A stretch of DNA of 64,000 bases from Microbacterium sp. BK668 (GCF_004362195.1 NZ_SNWG01000001.1:2170001-2234000); one strand, 5' to 3'. Shown: positions 1 through 8,999, counted from the stretch's first letter. The notes: generated by a model not told the origin, from the sequence alone. Program-made: numbers and translations.

Positions 1-568
1 TCGAGACATCGCCCGTGGTGGTGTACAGCGCGTCGTTGGTGCCCTCGTGCTTGACCCCGTCCTCTTCTCCGCCGACGACGCCGATCTCGACCTCGAGGAT
101 CGCGTTGATCGCCTTCAGCCGCGGGAGAAGCTCCTTCGCGATCTCGACGTTCTCATCGAGCGGGACGGCCGAGCCGTCCCACATGTGCGACTGGAAGAGG
201 GGGCTGCCACCGGACCTGACCTCTTCTTCCGAGGCGGCGATGAGCGGCAGGACGAAGTCCTCGAGCGCGGGCTTCGGGCAGTGGTCGGTGTGGAGCGCGA
301 TCGTGACCGGGTAGTTCTTGGCGACCTCGGTGGCGAACTTCGCGAACGCGAGCGCGCCGGTGGCGCGGCCCTTGACGGTGTGCCCGGCGAAGTAGTCGGC
401 GCCGCCCGTGGTCACCTGGATGATGCCGTCGGATCCGGCCTCGGTGAGACCCTGCAGGATCGCGTTGATCGACTGCGAGCTGGCGGCGTTGATCGCAGGG
501 TACGCGAAGCCGCCGGCCTTCGCGCGGTCCAGCATCTCGGCGTACTGCTCGGGGGTGGCGACGGGCAT
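1..568 (-). CDS. fbaA: class II fructose-bisphosphate aldolase (3' part cut by window edge)
   Basis: Cleaves fructose-1,6-bisphosphate to DHAP and glyceraldehyde-3-phosphate in cytosolic glycolysis, and runs in reverse in gluconeogenesis. About 189 codons of the N-terminal part are present; the rest lies beyond base 1. The protein begins MPVATPEQYAEMLDRAK and carries the class II signature ALHTDHC near residues 91-97, which holds the metal-binding His and active-site Asp. The ATG at 568 has a strong AAGGAG ribosome site 6-7 nt upstream. A TAGAGT -10 box lies at 608-603 on this strand. The next gene, on the opposite strand, is glpX, the gluconeogenic phosphatase acting on the same sugar phosphate, so the two genes share a divergent control region. 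Family assignment is secure; paralogue number cannot be judged. Confidence 0.95.
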   Translation of the reverse strand, partial: MPVATPEQYAEMLDRAKAGGFAYPAINAASSQSINAILQGLTEAGSDGIIQVTTGGADYFAGHTVKGRATGALAFAKFATEVAKNYPVTIALHTDHCPKPALEDFVLPLIAASEEEVRSGGSPLFQSHMWDGSAVPLDENVEIAKELLPRLKAINAILEVEIGVVGGEEDGVKHEGTNDALYTTTGDVS

Positions 569-602
569 GTCGTGCTCCTTGCTCGGGGGACGTTCAGGCC
601 CA

Positions 603-608
603 ACTCTA
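603..608 (-). promoter_or_regulatory. -10 box candidate for the aldolase gene
   Basis: TAGAGT read on the minus strand fits the TAnnnT consensus and would start a transcript with a leader of roughly 28 nt before the aldolase ATG. No clear -35 hexamer is visible at 17 bp. Confidence 0.4.
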
Positions 609-677
609 GCGAAGGGCCTTCGAGACTCGGGATGCCTCGTCCCCGCCGCGACGGCCCGCTGAGCGCCTCCTGCCGCA

Positions 678-703
678 CGTGAAAGATTCGCGTTTCCTTC
701 ACG
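678..703. promoter_or_regulatory. inverted repeat in the fbaA/glpX divergent region
   Basis: CGTGAA and TTCACG form a perfect 6-bp inverted repeat separated by 14 bp, with GAAA/TTTC matching further inside and a CGCG near the centre. It lies between two divergent genes of the same pathway, where a sugar-responsive operator could sit. No regulator is encoded nearby, so the role is conjecture. Confidence 0.3.
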
Positions 704-757
704 CCGGCGCGGCGCAAATCCCCGGTCGACGACGAGGCCGGGGTCTAGGCTGACGCC

Positions 758-1747
758 ATGGTGAGCCTGACCGAAGACCTGAGCCCTCTGCATCCCGACC
801 GCAACCTCGCTCTCGAGCTGGTGCGGGCCACGGAGGCGGCGGCCATCCGGGCGGTGCCGTTCATCGGCCGCGGGCAGAAGGAGCTCGCCGACGGAGCCGC
901 CGTCGACGCGATGCGCGCATTCCTCACGACGGTCAACTTCGACGGTGTGATCGTCATCGGCGAGGGCGAGAAGGACAACGCGCCGATGCTGTACAACGGC
1001 GAGAGCGTCGGTAACGGGAGGGGCCCGCGGTGCGACATCGCGGTCGACCCGATCGACGGCACGACGCTCACGGCGGAGGGACGGAACAACGCGCTGTCGG
1101 TGATCGCGGTGTCCGACCGCGGGTCGATGCTGGACGCGTCCTCGGTCTTCTACATGGACAAGCTCGTGACCGGACCGGCGGGGGTCGGCGTCGTCGACAT
1201 CCGTCTTCCCATCGCCGAGAACATCCGCCTCCTGGCCAAAGCCCTCGGCAAGCCCGTCGACGAGCTCGTCGTGTCGGTGCTGAATCGCCCGCGTCACGCG
1301 CAGCTCATCCAGGAGATCCGGGATGCCGGCGCCGGCACGCGGCTCATGTCCGACGGCGATGTCGCCGGCGGCATCAACGCCGCTCGCCACAACGCGCGCA
1401 CCGACATGTGCGTCGGCATCGGCGGCAGCCCGGAGGGCATCGTGACCGCGTGCGCGATCAAGGCGCTCGGCGGTCACATCCAGGGTCGCCTCTGGCCGCG
1501 CGACGACGACGAGAAGCAGAAGGGCGTCGAGGCCGGGCTCCGGCTCGACGACTTCGTCTACGAGGCGGACGACCTCGTGACCGGCAGGAACACGCTGTTC
1601 GTCGCCACGGGCGTGACGAACGGCGAGCTCGTCGGCGGGGTCCGCCGGGACGGCGACTGGATCTACACCGAGAGCGTCGTGCTGCGCGGGGCCTCGGGGA
1701 CGCTGCGTCGCATCACGTCGGAGCACCTGACGTCGAAGTGGCTGTGA
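758..1747 (+). CDS. glpX: class II fructose-1,6-bisphosphatase
   Basis: Hydrolyses fructose-1,6-bisphosphate to fructose-6-phosphate, the committed gluconeogenic step in actinobacteria. The 329 residues match the usual length. GEGEKD (about residues 68-73) and DPIDGTT (about 97-103) are the metal and phosphate motifs of the Li-sensitive phosphatase fold. The start ATG lies 6 nt after a TAGGCT box (746-751) with no Shine-Dalgarno between, so the mRNA is probably leaderless. The gene is divergent from fbaA, with which it shares fructose-1,6-bisphosphate as substrate. Identification is firm. Confidence 0.96.
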   Translation: MVSLTEDLSPLHPDRNLALELVRATEAAAIRAVPFIGRGQKELADGAAVDAMRAFLTTVNFDGVIVIGEGEKDNAPMLYNGESVGNGRGPRCDIAVDPIDGTTLTAEGRNNALSVIAVSDRGSMLDASSVFYMDKLVTGPAGVGVVDIRLPIAENIRLLAKALGKPVDELVVSVLNRPRHAQLIQEIRDAGAGTRLMSDGDVAGGINAARHNARTDMCVGIGGSPEGIVTACAIKALGGHIQGRLWPRDDDEKQKGVEAGLRLDDFVYEADDLVTGRNTLFVATGVTNGELVGGVRRDGDWIYTESVVLRGASGTLRRITSEHLTSKWL

Positions 1748-1943
1748 GCTGACGGGCCCGCGCTGTCGCATTGCGGGGAGCGGACCGCCGGGAAGCGCCG
1801 ACCGCGATCGGCATGCCCGGATCCGTGGCTGAACGTTCGGTGAACGTGTCCGAGTCGTTGTCAAGCGTTCCCGACCGGGCATGGGCGGTCTGGCACAATG
1901 GTGAAGGCGTCGAACGGCGCCGACGCACGTCGAAGGGATGCCG

Positions 1944-2147
1944 ATGACTGTGCAGACCACGGGTCCGCAGACCGGAGCCCAAGCCGTTATCAAAGACGCT
2001 ACCGACCCCGCCCGGCGCCCCGACGTCTTCTTCCGGGTGCGCCGAGACGAGGGTCACCAGGTCTCGGCGTGGTGGATGATCGGGGCCTTCGTGGTCGTGT
2101 CCGCCGGTGTGATAGCGCTCATGAGCCTCGTCCCCGGCGGCGCCTGA
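1944..2147 (+). CDS. small single-span membrane protein, unknown function
   Basis: A 67-residue protein with a polar N-terminal half (about 40 residues, basic near VRRDEG) followed by one hydrophobic segment (about residues 42-64: WWMIGAFVVVSAGVIALMSL) and a very short tail. This suggests a single membrane anchor near the C-terminus. GAAGGG lies 6-7 nt upstream of the ATG at 1944; an in-frame ATG at 1938 would overlap that site, so 1944 is preferred. Third-position GC is typical of real genes here. No family is recognised. It converges with rmuC. Confidence 0.6.
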   Translation: MTVQTTGPQTGAQAVIKDATDPARRPDVFFRVRRDEGHQVSAWWMIGAFVVVSAGVIALMSLVPGGA

Positions 2148-2229
2148 GCGTCGGGGACGCCCTCTCGCGCGGGTTACGGGCGTTTCGTCTCGATCGCTCC
2201 TGTCCTTCGCTCGACGACCGACGAGAGTC

Positions 2230-2260
2230 CTGACCGGGCTGACGCGACGCGTCGGGTCAG
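2230..2260. terminator. bidirectional hairpin between convergent genes
   Basis: CTGACC pairs with GGTCAG, and inside them GACGC pairs with GCGTC, giving a compact hairpin between the small membrane gene and rmuC, which converge here. There is no T-tract, as is common in high-GC actinobacteria. Confidence 0.45.
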
Positions 2261-2263
2261 GGG

Positions 2264-3565
2264 TCAGTCGGTCGAGATGCGGTCGCGCAGCTCGCCGAGG
2301 TCGGCGCTCAGATCCAGTTCGTCGGAGGACTCGCCGGCGTCGATCGCCTCGAGAAGCTCCGGGGCCGTCAGGTGGCGGGGCGCTCGGTCGATCGCCGGGG
2401 GAGCCGACACGGCGTCGAGCTTGGTGGCGTCGATGCCCGGGAACCGCCGAGCGGAGACGAGCACGCGGGACTCGAGCGAGCCGGTGAACTTGTTGTAGCT
2501 GTCGACCGTCCGCTCGATCGCGCGTCGCAGGTCGTCGGCGTGACCCGCGAGCCCGCCCAGCCGCTCGTAGAGCTGGTTGCCGAGCTCGAAGAGACGTCGG
2601 GCCTCGGCCGAGACATCCTGCTGCGTCCACGTATAGGCGACGGTCTTGAGCACTGCCCACAGGTTGACCGGCGAAGCGAGGGCGACGCGGCGGCCGAAGG
2701 CGTAGTCGAGGAGGGCAGGGTCTTCTTCGAGCGCGGCCGCAAGCAGGGATTCCGACGGCACGAAGCAGACGACGAACTCGGGGCTCGACGACAGCCCTGC
2801 CCAGTAGGTCTTCTTCGCGAGCGCGTCGACGTGCCCGCGCACGGCCTTGACGTGCTTCTCGAGCAGCGTCTTGCGGCGTGCGCCTTCGGCGCCCTGAGCG
2901 GTGAGGGGGATGGCGCTCGCCTCGAGATAGGCGTCGAGCGGCACCTTCGCGTCGACCGCGAGCGCCTTGTCGCCGGGCAGCCGGATCACCATGTCGGGAC
3001 GGCCGGCTCCGGCATCCGTCACGATGGAGGCCTGGGTCTCGAAGTCGACGTATCTCGTCAGCCCCGCGGCTTCGACGACACGACGGAGCTGCGTCTCGCC
3101 CCACACGCCGCGCGTGCTTCCCGAGCGCAGAGCGCCGGCGAGCGCTTCCGTCGTCGCGCGCAGCGCTTCGTCCGACTCGCGCGAGTGCCGCAGCTGCTCG
3201 GCGAGCGCGCCGAACTGCGCCTGGCGGTCGCGCTCGAGGGCGTCGACCTTCTGCTGCATCGTGTGGAGCGTCTCGCTGACCGGCGCGAGGGCACGCAGCA
3301 CGGCGTGCTCGCGACGCTCGCGTTCCTCCCGCATGGCCTGATCGGCCCGCGCCTGCCCCGCAAGCTCGCGGTAGAGCAGCTGCTGATGATCGAGCTGGGC
3401 CTGCACACCGGCGCGCGCGGCTTCCGACCCCGCCAGGCGCGCCCGCAGCTCCGCCTGCTCGCGGGCGCTGCGCGTCGTGCCGCGCGCGAGTCCCGCGAAC
3501 CACCCGGCGAGAAGGCCGGCCGCGAGACCGCCGATCACGAGGATCGCGACGAGAAGAGCATCCAT
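2264..3565 (-). CDS. rmuC: DNA recombination protein RmuC
   Basis: RmuC proteins have a PD-(D/E)XK-like nuclease core and are thought to limit DNA rearrangement at inverted repeats. The 433-residue reading starts MDALLVAILV with an N-terminal membrane anchor, followed by a long charged coiled-coil stretch, then the core containing RGVWGETQL, DMVIRLPGDKALAVDAK and the lysine-rich ALAKKTYW region. The ATG at 3565 is chosen because it begins directly with the anchor; the frame is open 36 codons further up to 3673, but that extension is Arg-rich and unlike the family. The Shine-Dalgarno is weak. It is transcribed away from the DUF222/HNH gene. Confidence 0.88.
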   Translation of the reverse strand: MDALLVAILVIGGLAAGLLAGWFAGLARGTTRSAREQAELRARLAGSEAARAGVQAQLDHQQLLYRELAGQARADQAMREERERREHAVLRALAPVSETLHTMQQKVDALERDRQAQFGALAEQLRHSRESDEALRATTEALAGALRSGSTRGVWGETQLRRVVEAAGLTRYVDFETQASIVTDAGAGRPDMVIRLPGDKALAVDAKVPLDAYLEASAIPLTAQGAEGARRKTLLEKHVKAVRGHVDALAKKTYWAGLSSSPEFVVCFVPSESLLAAALEEDPALLDYAFGRRVALASPVNLWAVLKTVAYTWTQQDVSAEARRLFELGNQLYERLGGLAGHADDLRRAIERTVDSYNKFTGSLESRVLVSARRFPGIDATKLDAVSAPPAIDRAPRHLTAPELLEAIDAGESSDELDLSADLGELRDRISTD

Positions 3566-3650
3566 GAGTGAAGGATGACGGATGCCTCCGACATCCGCTC
3601 GGCGGGACCGGGCAGGTCGCGGAAGTCGCTCGAGTAAGTGTCGAATGAGC

Positions 3651-5105
3651 TCAGAACGGCGCATCCGCCCCATCCTGAGGTCCAGCGGCCGCGTCGGACG
3701 GCGTTGTTCGGTCAGCGCCCGGCGGATCGAAGGCCCGGCCGGGCTCCGGGTCGGGCACGAAGGTCACCGGCATCGGCGGTCGGTCGATGTAGACGCGGCC
3801 GAGCGGTGAGGTCCACTCCAGGAGGCCGTCCTCGAGCGGCCGCACCTTCCAGGCCGTGAACTGCTTCATCGAGTGGTGCCTCTGACAGAGGTGACAGAGG
3901 TTGCGCCGGCAGGTCCTGCCGCCTCGTGCCGCGTCGTGATTGTGATCCACCTCGCAGCGCACGGCCGGCATACGGCAGCCCGGGAAACGGCACCGCTGGT
4001 CGCGCGCCCGAAGATACCGATCGAGCGAGGCCGGGCGCTCGTACGTGTCGACCTCGATGACGGATCCGGTGACCGGGTCGGTGAGGATCCGCTCGATCGG
4101 GTGCTTCGTCGCGCCGAGCAGCGCTCGCGCCGTATCTGCGTCGATCGGGGAACGCCCGACGAGGTCGACCGGTCCGTCGTCCGCTCCCAGCAGGGTGAGC
4201 GCGGGCACGACCACCTGGACGCGGGCGCGGATGGCGCCGAGCGTCCCCGGTCCGTCGTCGGTGCGGGTCGGGTCGGCATCCGGTGCCGCGGTCAGGAGGA
4301 TGTCGGCGAGCACGTCCGCACGCACCTGATCCAAGGTCCGCGCGTCGCTGATCGTGACCTCGCTCGGGATCAGCCGCGAGAGCACGGGCTCGGGCGACGT
4401 TCCCGCGGGCGCAGCACCCGCCGTCCCGTCTCGCGCGCTGCGATCGCGCGTGCGGGTGTCGGCGATGGCTCGGCCCTGCGCGGTGAGCCTGCCGCAGACC
4501 GCATGGGCGAGCACCGTGGGAAGTGTTGCGATGAGATCCGACATGCCTTCGCCGAGGTCGATCACTCTCACGTTGCGGGCGTCCCGGGCCTCGCGATGCC
4601 GCTCGGACAGGGTGCGCGGGTGCAGCCGTGCTGCGATCATCTCGAGCCGGCCCTTCACACGACCGGGTGTGTCTTCCCGGCACACCGCGATCGCGGCCGT
4701 CTCGAAGTCGACGCGTTCGTCGGAAGGCAGCGCAGCGCCGAGATCGAGGATGAGCCGCTGGTGCCGCTCGGAGATCTCGTTGCGCCTCCCGGCCTCGAAG
4801 GTCCGCGGATACAGCTCGGTGAGCTCCCGCGCGTCGCCGATGCGACGCTGGACGGTACGGTCGTCCTGCCGGAGGATGCCGGCCAGCTCGGCGGCGATCG
4901 CGCGGAGCGCCATGTCGTGCTCGCGCACGCGGGCGTCGCTCGACGAGGCGACGTCTTCGGCGACTCTGCCACCCCTCGCCAGCGCCGTCGTGATCATCGC
5001 AGCAGCCTGGGCCGCGGCATCCATTCCGCGCTGGAGCAGCTGCGCTGCCTCAGCGAGCGCGGCGGACTGCGCGTCGGTGAAGCCGAGAACTCCATCGCTT
5101 CGCAT
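3651..5105 (-). CDS. DUF222 domain / HNH endonuclease-like protein
   Basis: A 484-residue protein of the 13E12-like type that is multicopy in actinobacteria. The N-terminal two thirds is the helical DUF222 region. The C-terminal part carries the HNH module: RDQRCRFPGCRMPAVRCEVD, then HNHDAARGG, CHLCQRHH and the exit segment MKQFTAWKV. Cys pairs in CRFPGC and CHLC suggest a zinc-stabilised fold. The ATG at 5105 follows GAGGGG by 6 nt; the frame continues upstream without that signal. The biological role of the family is not established. A paralogue begins at the right edge of this window (63329-64000). Confidence 0.88.
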   Translation of the reverse strand: MRSDGVLGFTDAQSAALAEAAQLLQRGMDAAAQAAAMITTALARGGRVAEDVASSSDARVREHDMALRAIAAELAGILRQDDRTVQRRIGDARELTELYPRTFEAGRRNEISERHQRLILDLGAALPSDERVDFETAAIAVCREDTPGRVKGRLEMIAARLHPRTLSERHREARDARNVRVIDLGEGMSDLIATLPTVLAHAVCGRLTAQGRAIADTRTRDRSARDGTAGAAPAGTSPEPVLSRLIPSEVTISDARTLDQVRADVLADILLTAAPDADPTRTDDGPGTLGAIRARVQVVVPALTLLGADDGPVDLVGRSPIDADTARALLGATKHPIERILTDPVTGSVIEVDTYERPASLDRYLRARDQRCRFPGCRMPAVRCEVDHNHDAARGGRTCRRNLCHLCQRHHSMKQFTAWKVRPLEDGLLEWTSPLGRVYIDRPPMPVTFVPDPEPGRAFDPPGADRTTPSDAAAGPQDGADAPF

Positions 5106-5272
5106 GGTGCCCCTCAGGTCGACGCAGTCATCGCACTGCGTGATCTCGCCCGGGCACTGGGCTTGGTTCCGCCGGTCGGGAGGTCCCCTGCCGACATGGT
5201 CGAGCATCCCACGAACCTCCGACATCGCGTGGCGGCCCTCCGCCACGGCGCGCGGGGCCGTGCGACGACCGG

Positions 5273-5890
5273 TCAGGCGACGGCGACCACGGACCCGAAG
5301 TCGAAGAGCGGTGCGGGTTCGACGACCCGGATCTGCGAGATGCGGACGTTGGCCGCCTCGGCGAGCGACGTCACACTGTAGGCGCCGGTGCGCTGCGCCG
5401 CATCGATGACGATGTGCGCGCAGGCGAGCGCATCGGCCGCTGCATCGTGATGGGCGAAGTCCACGAAGCCGGCCACGGCGGCGACGGACGGCAGCCGATA
5501 GGAGTCGAGATCGTACAGCTTGCGCGCGAGCTGCAGGCTGCACAGGTAGCGGTACGGCGGGCACACCTCGCCCGTCGCCTCGCACGCGAGCCTGATGACC
5601 GTCATGTCGAAGCCCGCGTTGTGCGCGACGAGGACGTCGCCGCCGATGAAGGCGGCGAGGTCGTCCAACTGCTCCGTCCAGCCCTTCGCACCGACGACGT
5701 CCCGCTCGCGGATGCCGTGGATCCGCGTGTTCACGTCGAAGAAGCGGTCGTGGCCCGGCGGCGGCTGGATGAGCCATCCGGCAGTCGCGACGACCTCTCC
5801 GTCGCGGACTCGCGCGAGGCCGACGGAACACGCCGACGCGGTGCTGGAATTCGCCGTCTCGAAGTCGATCGCGGTGAAATCCAATGGCAC
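5273..5890 (-). CDS. DEDDh 3'-5' exonuclease (DNA polymerase III epsilon-like)
   Basis: Contains the three exonuclease motifs in order: DFET (residues 9-12 from the chosen start), the HNAGFD block in the middle and HDAAADA near the end, which supply the acidic residues and the His of the DEDDh active site. The 205-residue reading starts at GTG 5890, preceded by GAGG at 8 nt and beginning VPLDFTAIDFET; an in-frame ATG at 5965 would add 25 residues of low similarity to the fold. It is a stand-alone exonuclease domain, so a role in repair or RNA trimming is as likely as replication proofreading. Confidence 0.8.
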   Translation of the reverse strand: MPLDFTAIDFETANSSTASACSVGLARVRDGEVVATAGWLIQPPPGHDRFFDVNTRIHGIRERDVVGAKGWTEQLDDLAAFIGGDVLVAHNAGFDMTVIRLACEATGEVCPPYRYLCSLQLARKLYDLDSYRLPSVAAVAGFVDFAHHDAAADALACAHIVIDAAQRTGAYSVTSLAEAANVRISQIRVVEPAPLFDFGSVVAVA

Positions 5891-5994
5891 GCCGTCAGCC
5901 TCGCTCGCAGGGAGGGGACGGATGCCGAGGCGCGCCGCGCTCGCGCAGAACCGAGGCAGAGGCATCCGTCGTCACCCCGCCGTAGGCTCTGATC

Positions 5995-6738
5995 ATGGCC
6001 AGCCGCGAGGAGATGTCCACATCGTTCGGAGCAGCCGCCGGAGTGTACGAGTCGGGGCGCCCGGAGTACCCCCGCGAGGCCGTCGAGTGGCTCCTCGAGC
6101 CGCTGCGCGCGGAGCAGCGCGCCATTCGCGTCGCCGACGTGGGCGCCGGCACCGGCAAGCTCACGCGCACCCTCGTCGAGGCGGGGGCCGAGGTTGTCGC
6201 GATCGACCCCGATCCGGACATGCTGACGACGCTGCGGGGCAACGTCCGGGCCGTGCCGACCTTCGCGGGCACCGGAGAGCGGATGCCGCTGCCCGACGCG
6301 AGCGTCGACGCGGTCGCCTTCGGCCAGGCGTGGCACTGGGTCGACCCCGTCGCGGCCTCGGCGGAGGCGGCGCGCGTCCTCCGTCCGGGCGGCGTCCTCG
6401 GCCTCATCTGGAACGTCCGGGACGAGCGCGTCGAGTGGGTCCGCCGCCTGACGGCGATCATGCACGGTTCGGCTGCCGAGACGATGATCGCCGAGGGCGG
6501 CCCGGCGCCGCGGCATCCCTTCGACTCGTTCGACCGCCGGACGTGGGACTGGAAGCGCCCCCTCACGAAGCACGCCTTCCTCGACATGGCCGCATCGCGG
6601 AGCTACATCCTGACGGCCCCGGAGGACGAGCGGACGCGAATCCTCCACGAGGTCGGCGAACTGTACGACGAGGTCGGGGGCGACGGCGAGGTGGCGCTGC
6701 CGTACCGCACCGAGGCGTTCCGAGGCATCCGTCCGTGA
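5995..6738 (+). CDS. class I SAM-dependent methyltransferase
   Basis: A 247-residue Rossmann-fold methyltransferase. The SAM-binding motif I is VADVGAGTGKL (about residues 43-53), followed by the acidic motif VVAIDPDPDML and, further on, FGQAWHWVD and LRPGGVLGLIWN, typical of the UbiE/Methyltransf_11 group. The substrate is unknown. The ATG is 6 nt after TAGGCT (5983-5988), so the transcript is probably leaderless. Its stop codon overlaps the GTG of the next gene, forming a two-gene operon with a DHFR-fold protein. Confidence 0.87.
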   Translation: MASREEMSTSFGAAAGVYESGRPEYPREAVEWLLEPLRAEQRAIRVADVGAGTGKLTRTLVEAGAEVVAIDPDPDMLTTLRGNVRAVPTFAGTGERMPLPDASVDAVAFGQAWHWVDPVAASAEAARVLRPGGVLGLIWNVRDERVEWVRRLTAIMHGSAAETMIAEGGPAPRHPFDSFDRRTWDWKRPLTKHAFLDMAASRSYILTAPEDERTRILHEVGELYDEVGGDGEVALPYRTEAFRGIRP

Positions 6739-7352
6739 GTGCGCGGAAGCTGATCGTCTGCAACTTCGTCACGGTCGACGGCCGTTACGAAGACGACGAC
6801 CACGACATCGTCTCGTTCTTCGAGCACCATCATCCCGACTACGAGGGCGCGGACTCGTTCGACCACTACACGGCCGGGCTGCTCGAGGAGTCCGATACCC
6901 TGCTCCTCTCGGGCCGTCGGTCGTTCCTGGGCAACATGGAGTACTGGTCCGAGGTGCGCGGCGACCCGCAGGCGACGAGGATCCGACGCCGGTTCGCCGA
7001 GCTGATCCTCGAGGTCGACAAGATCGTCGTGTCCGACACGGTCTCGGACGACGACATCGCACCGTATCCGCACACGCGGATCGTCCGGATCGGCGACGCC
7101 CGCACCGAGGTCGCGGCGCTGAAGCAGGCGCCGGGGCGAGGCATCCTGATCCTCCTCGGACGAGTCCTGTGGAACGACCTCATGCATGCGGGACTGGTCG
7201 ACGAGCTGCACCTCGTCACCTTCCCCCTGATCGCGGGCGGCGGAGTGTCGCTGTTCGACTCGCGACCGCCCGTCGCTCTGCGCTTGATCGGGACGCACGT
7301 CTGGGAGGAGTCGGGCAACGTGCTCATGCGGTGGCGCGTCGACCCGGATTGA
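6735..7352 (+). CDS. dihydrofolate reductase family protein (RibD C-terminal fold)
   Basis: A 205-residue protein of the RibD_C/DHFR-like group, probably an NADPH-dependent reductase of unknown substrate. Visible features are the N-terminal strand KLIVCNFVTVDG, the LLLSGRRSF segment, KIVVSDT, the GRGILILLGR nucleotide-binding strand and the C-terminal LVDELHLVTFPLIAGGG motif that marks the family. The GTG start overlaps the TGA of the methyltransferase (GTGA), so translation is coupled. True folate reductase activity is unlikely given the sequence type. Confidence 0.86.
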   Translation: MSARKLIVCNFVTVDGRYEDDDHDIVSFFEHHHPDYEGADSFDHYTAGLLEESDTLLLSGRRSFLGNMEYWSEVRGDPQATRIRRRFAELILEVDKIVVSDTVSDDDIAPYPHTRIVRIGDARTEVAALKQAPGRGILILLGRVLWNDLMHAGLVDELHLVTFPLIAGGGVSLFDSRPPVALRLIGTHVWEESGNVLMRWRVDPD

Positions 7353-7535
7353 CCCGCGCAGCGCGCGTCGCGCGTCGCGGGTGTGCACTTCTTGTCGCCG
7401 AGATCGCAGGAATCGCCGCGCAGCCGACAGGGGAACCGTCATCCGTGCGATCCCGACGTGGTCCGAGGGCGGAGCTCGGTCGGGAGTCCCGGCCCCCCCG
7501 AGGCGCAGCATCCGCCCCACGTAGACTGGATGCCC

Positions 7536-8609
7536 GTGGCTCTCACCATCGGAATCGTCGGTCTGCCCAATGTCGGCAAGTCCACCCTCTTCAACGCCCT
7601 GACCAAGAACCAGGTGCTCGCGGCGAACTATCCCTTCGCGACGATCGAGCCGAACATCGGCGTGGTCAACCTGCCGGACCCGCGACTGGACACGCTGGCC
7701 GAGATCTTCCACAGCGAGCGCATCCTCCCGGCCGCCGTCTCCTTCGTCGACATTGCCGGCATCGTGCGCGGCGCATCGGAGGGCGAGGGCCTCGGCAACA
7801 AGTTCCTCGCCAACATCCGCGAGGCCGACGCCATCGCGCAGGTTGTGCGCGGCTTCGCCGATGACGACGTCGTGCACGTCGAGGGCGCGGTGAATCCGCA
7901 GAGCGACATGGAGACGATCAACGCCGAACTGCAGCTCGCCGACCTCGAGACGCTCGAGAAGGCGATCACCCGGTACGAGAAGGAGGTGCGCGGCCGCAAG
8001 CTCGACCCCGCCGTGCTCTCGACCGCGGAGGCCGCGCGCGACGCGCTGCAGCGCGGAGAGCTGCTGTCGGCGTCGGGCATCGACCTCACGCCGATCAAGG
8101 AGCTGGGCCTCCTGACAGCGAAGCCGTTCATCTTCGTCTTCAACGTCGATGAGGCGGTGCTGACGGATGCCTCGCGCAAGGCTGAGCTCGAAGCGCTCGT
8201 CGCGCCGGCGAAGGCCGTCTTCCTCGACGCGAAGATCGAGTCCGAGCTGATCGACCTGGATCCCGAGGATGCCGCGGAGCTGCTGGCGTCGACGGGACAG
8301 GAGGAGTCGGGGCTCGACCAGCTCGCGCGGATCGGCTTCGACACGCTCGGACTGCAGACGTACTTGACGGCGGGGCCCAAGGAGGCCCGGGCGTGGACGA
8401 TCGGCAAGGGCTGGAAGGCCCCTCAGGCGGCCGGCGTGATCCACACCGACTTCGAGAAGGGCTTCATCAAGGCGGAGGTCATCTCCTTCGACGACCTCGT
8501 CGCGACGGGCTCGGTCGTCGAGGCCCGCGCCAAGGGCAAGGCGCGCCTGGAGGGCAAGGACTACGTCATGCAGGACGGCGACGTCGTGGAGTTCCGCTTC
8601 AACGTCTGA
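7536..8609 (+). CDS. ychF: redox-regulated ATPase YchF (Obg-family)
   Basis: Universally conserved P-loop NTPase that prefers ATP to GTP and associates with ribosomes. The P-loop GLPNVGKST is at residues 9-17, followed by DIAGIVRGASEGEGLGN (switch II) and FNVDE, the NxxE replacement of the GTPase NKxD motif that explains ATP preference. The protein closes with the TGS domain ending GDVVEFRFNV. GTG at 7536 gives the family N-terminus MALTIGIVG; it lies 8 nt after TAGACT (7522-7527), implying a leaderless message. An in-frame ATG at 7530 would add two residues. Length of 357 residues is normal. Confidence 0.95.
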   Translation: MALTIGIVGLPNVGKSTLFNALTKNQVLAANYPFATIEPNIGVVNLPDPRLDTLAEIFHSERILPAAVSFVDIAGIVRGASEGEGLGNKFLANIREADAIAQVVRGFADDDVVHVEGAVNPQSDMETINAELQLADLETLEKAITRYEKEVRGRKLDPAVLSTAEAARDALQRGELLSASGIDLTPIKELGLLTAKPFIFVFNVDEAVLTDASRKAELEALVAPAKAVFLDAKIESELIDLDPEDAAELLASTGQEESGLDQLARIGFDTLGLQTYLTAGPKEARAWTIGKGWKAPQAAGVIHTDFEKGFIKAEVISFDDLVATGSVVEARAKGKARLEGKDYVMQDGDVVEFRFNV

Positions 8610-8648
8610 GCCGCAGCCGGCAGCCCGAGCGCACCCGACGTCGGCGCG

Positions 8649-8999
8649 CTACCGGCCCTGGCGCTTCTTGTAGGGCTTCGGCTGGCCCTTCACGACCGGC
8701 GCCCGCCCCTTGCCCTTCGAGGCTCGGGCCTTCCCGCCCGCGTTCCCGGCCGGCTGAGGCGCGGGAGGAGGAGCTTCGGCGACGCGCTGCCGAGCCTCCA
8801 CAAGGAGGAGGGACCCCGCCGGAGTGAGACGCCGACCGGCTCCCTCGCCTGTGGTAAGCGGCGCCCCGACCTCGGCCTCGAGCTTCTCGACGGACGAGTA
8901 CAGCGAGGGGAGCGGGATGCCGAGTGCCGCCGCAGCCCGCGGGAAGTGCAGGTCGTTCTCGACCAGCGCGACGAACCGTTGCAGGAGGGCGATCTTCAC
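8649..8999 (-). CDS. LysR-type HTH protein lacking an effector domain, basic tail
   Basis: A 116-residue protein. Residues 1-60 match the winged helix-turn-helix of LysR regulators (LLQRFVALVENDLHFPRAAA, then IPLPSLYSSVEKLEAEVGAPL, then LTPAGSLLLVEA). The periplasmic-binding-like effector domain is absent; instead there is a Pro/Ala linker and a strongly basic tail rich in Gly, Lys and Arg ending YKKRQGR. The GTG at 8999 begins the conserved helix; GGGAGG abuts it directly, too close for a normal ribosome site, so the start is the least certain point. It could be a DNA-binding architectural protein rather than an inducer-responsive regulator. Converges with ychF. Confidence 0.72.
   Translation of the reverse strand: MKIALLQRFVALVENDLHFPRAAAALGIPLPSLYSSVEKLEAEVGAPLTTGEGAGRRLTPAGSLLLVEARQRVAEAPPPAPQPAGNAGGKARASKGKGRAPVVKGQPKPYKKRQGR

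Noticed and set aside
15..682. Plus-strand open frames over the aldolase gene
   Set aside because: Antisense shadows of a clear class II aldolase.
1713..3503. 596-codon frame overlapping rmuC on the same strand in another phase
   Set aside because: Arg/Ala-rich shadow without recognisable motifs; rmuC in its own frame has the family core.
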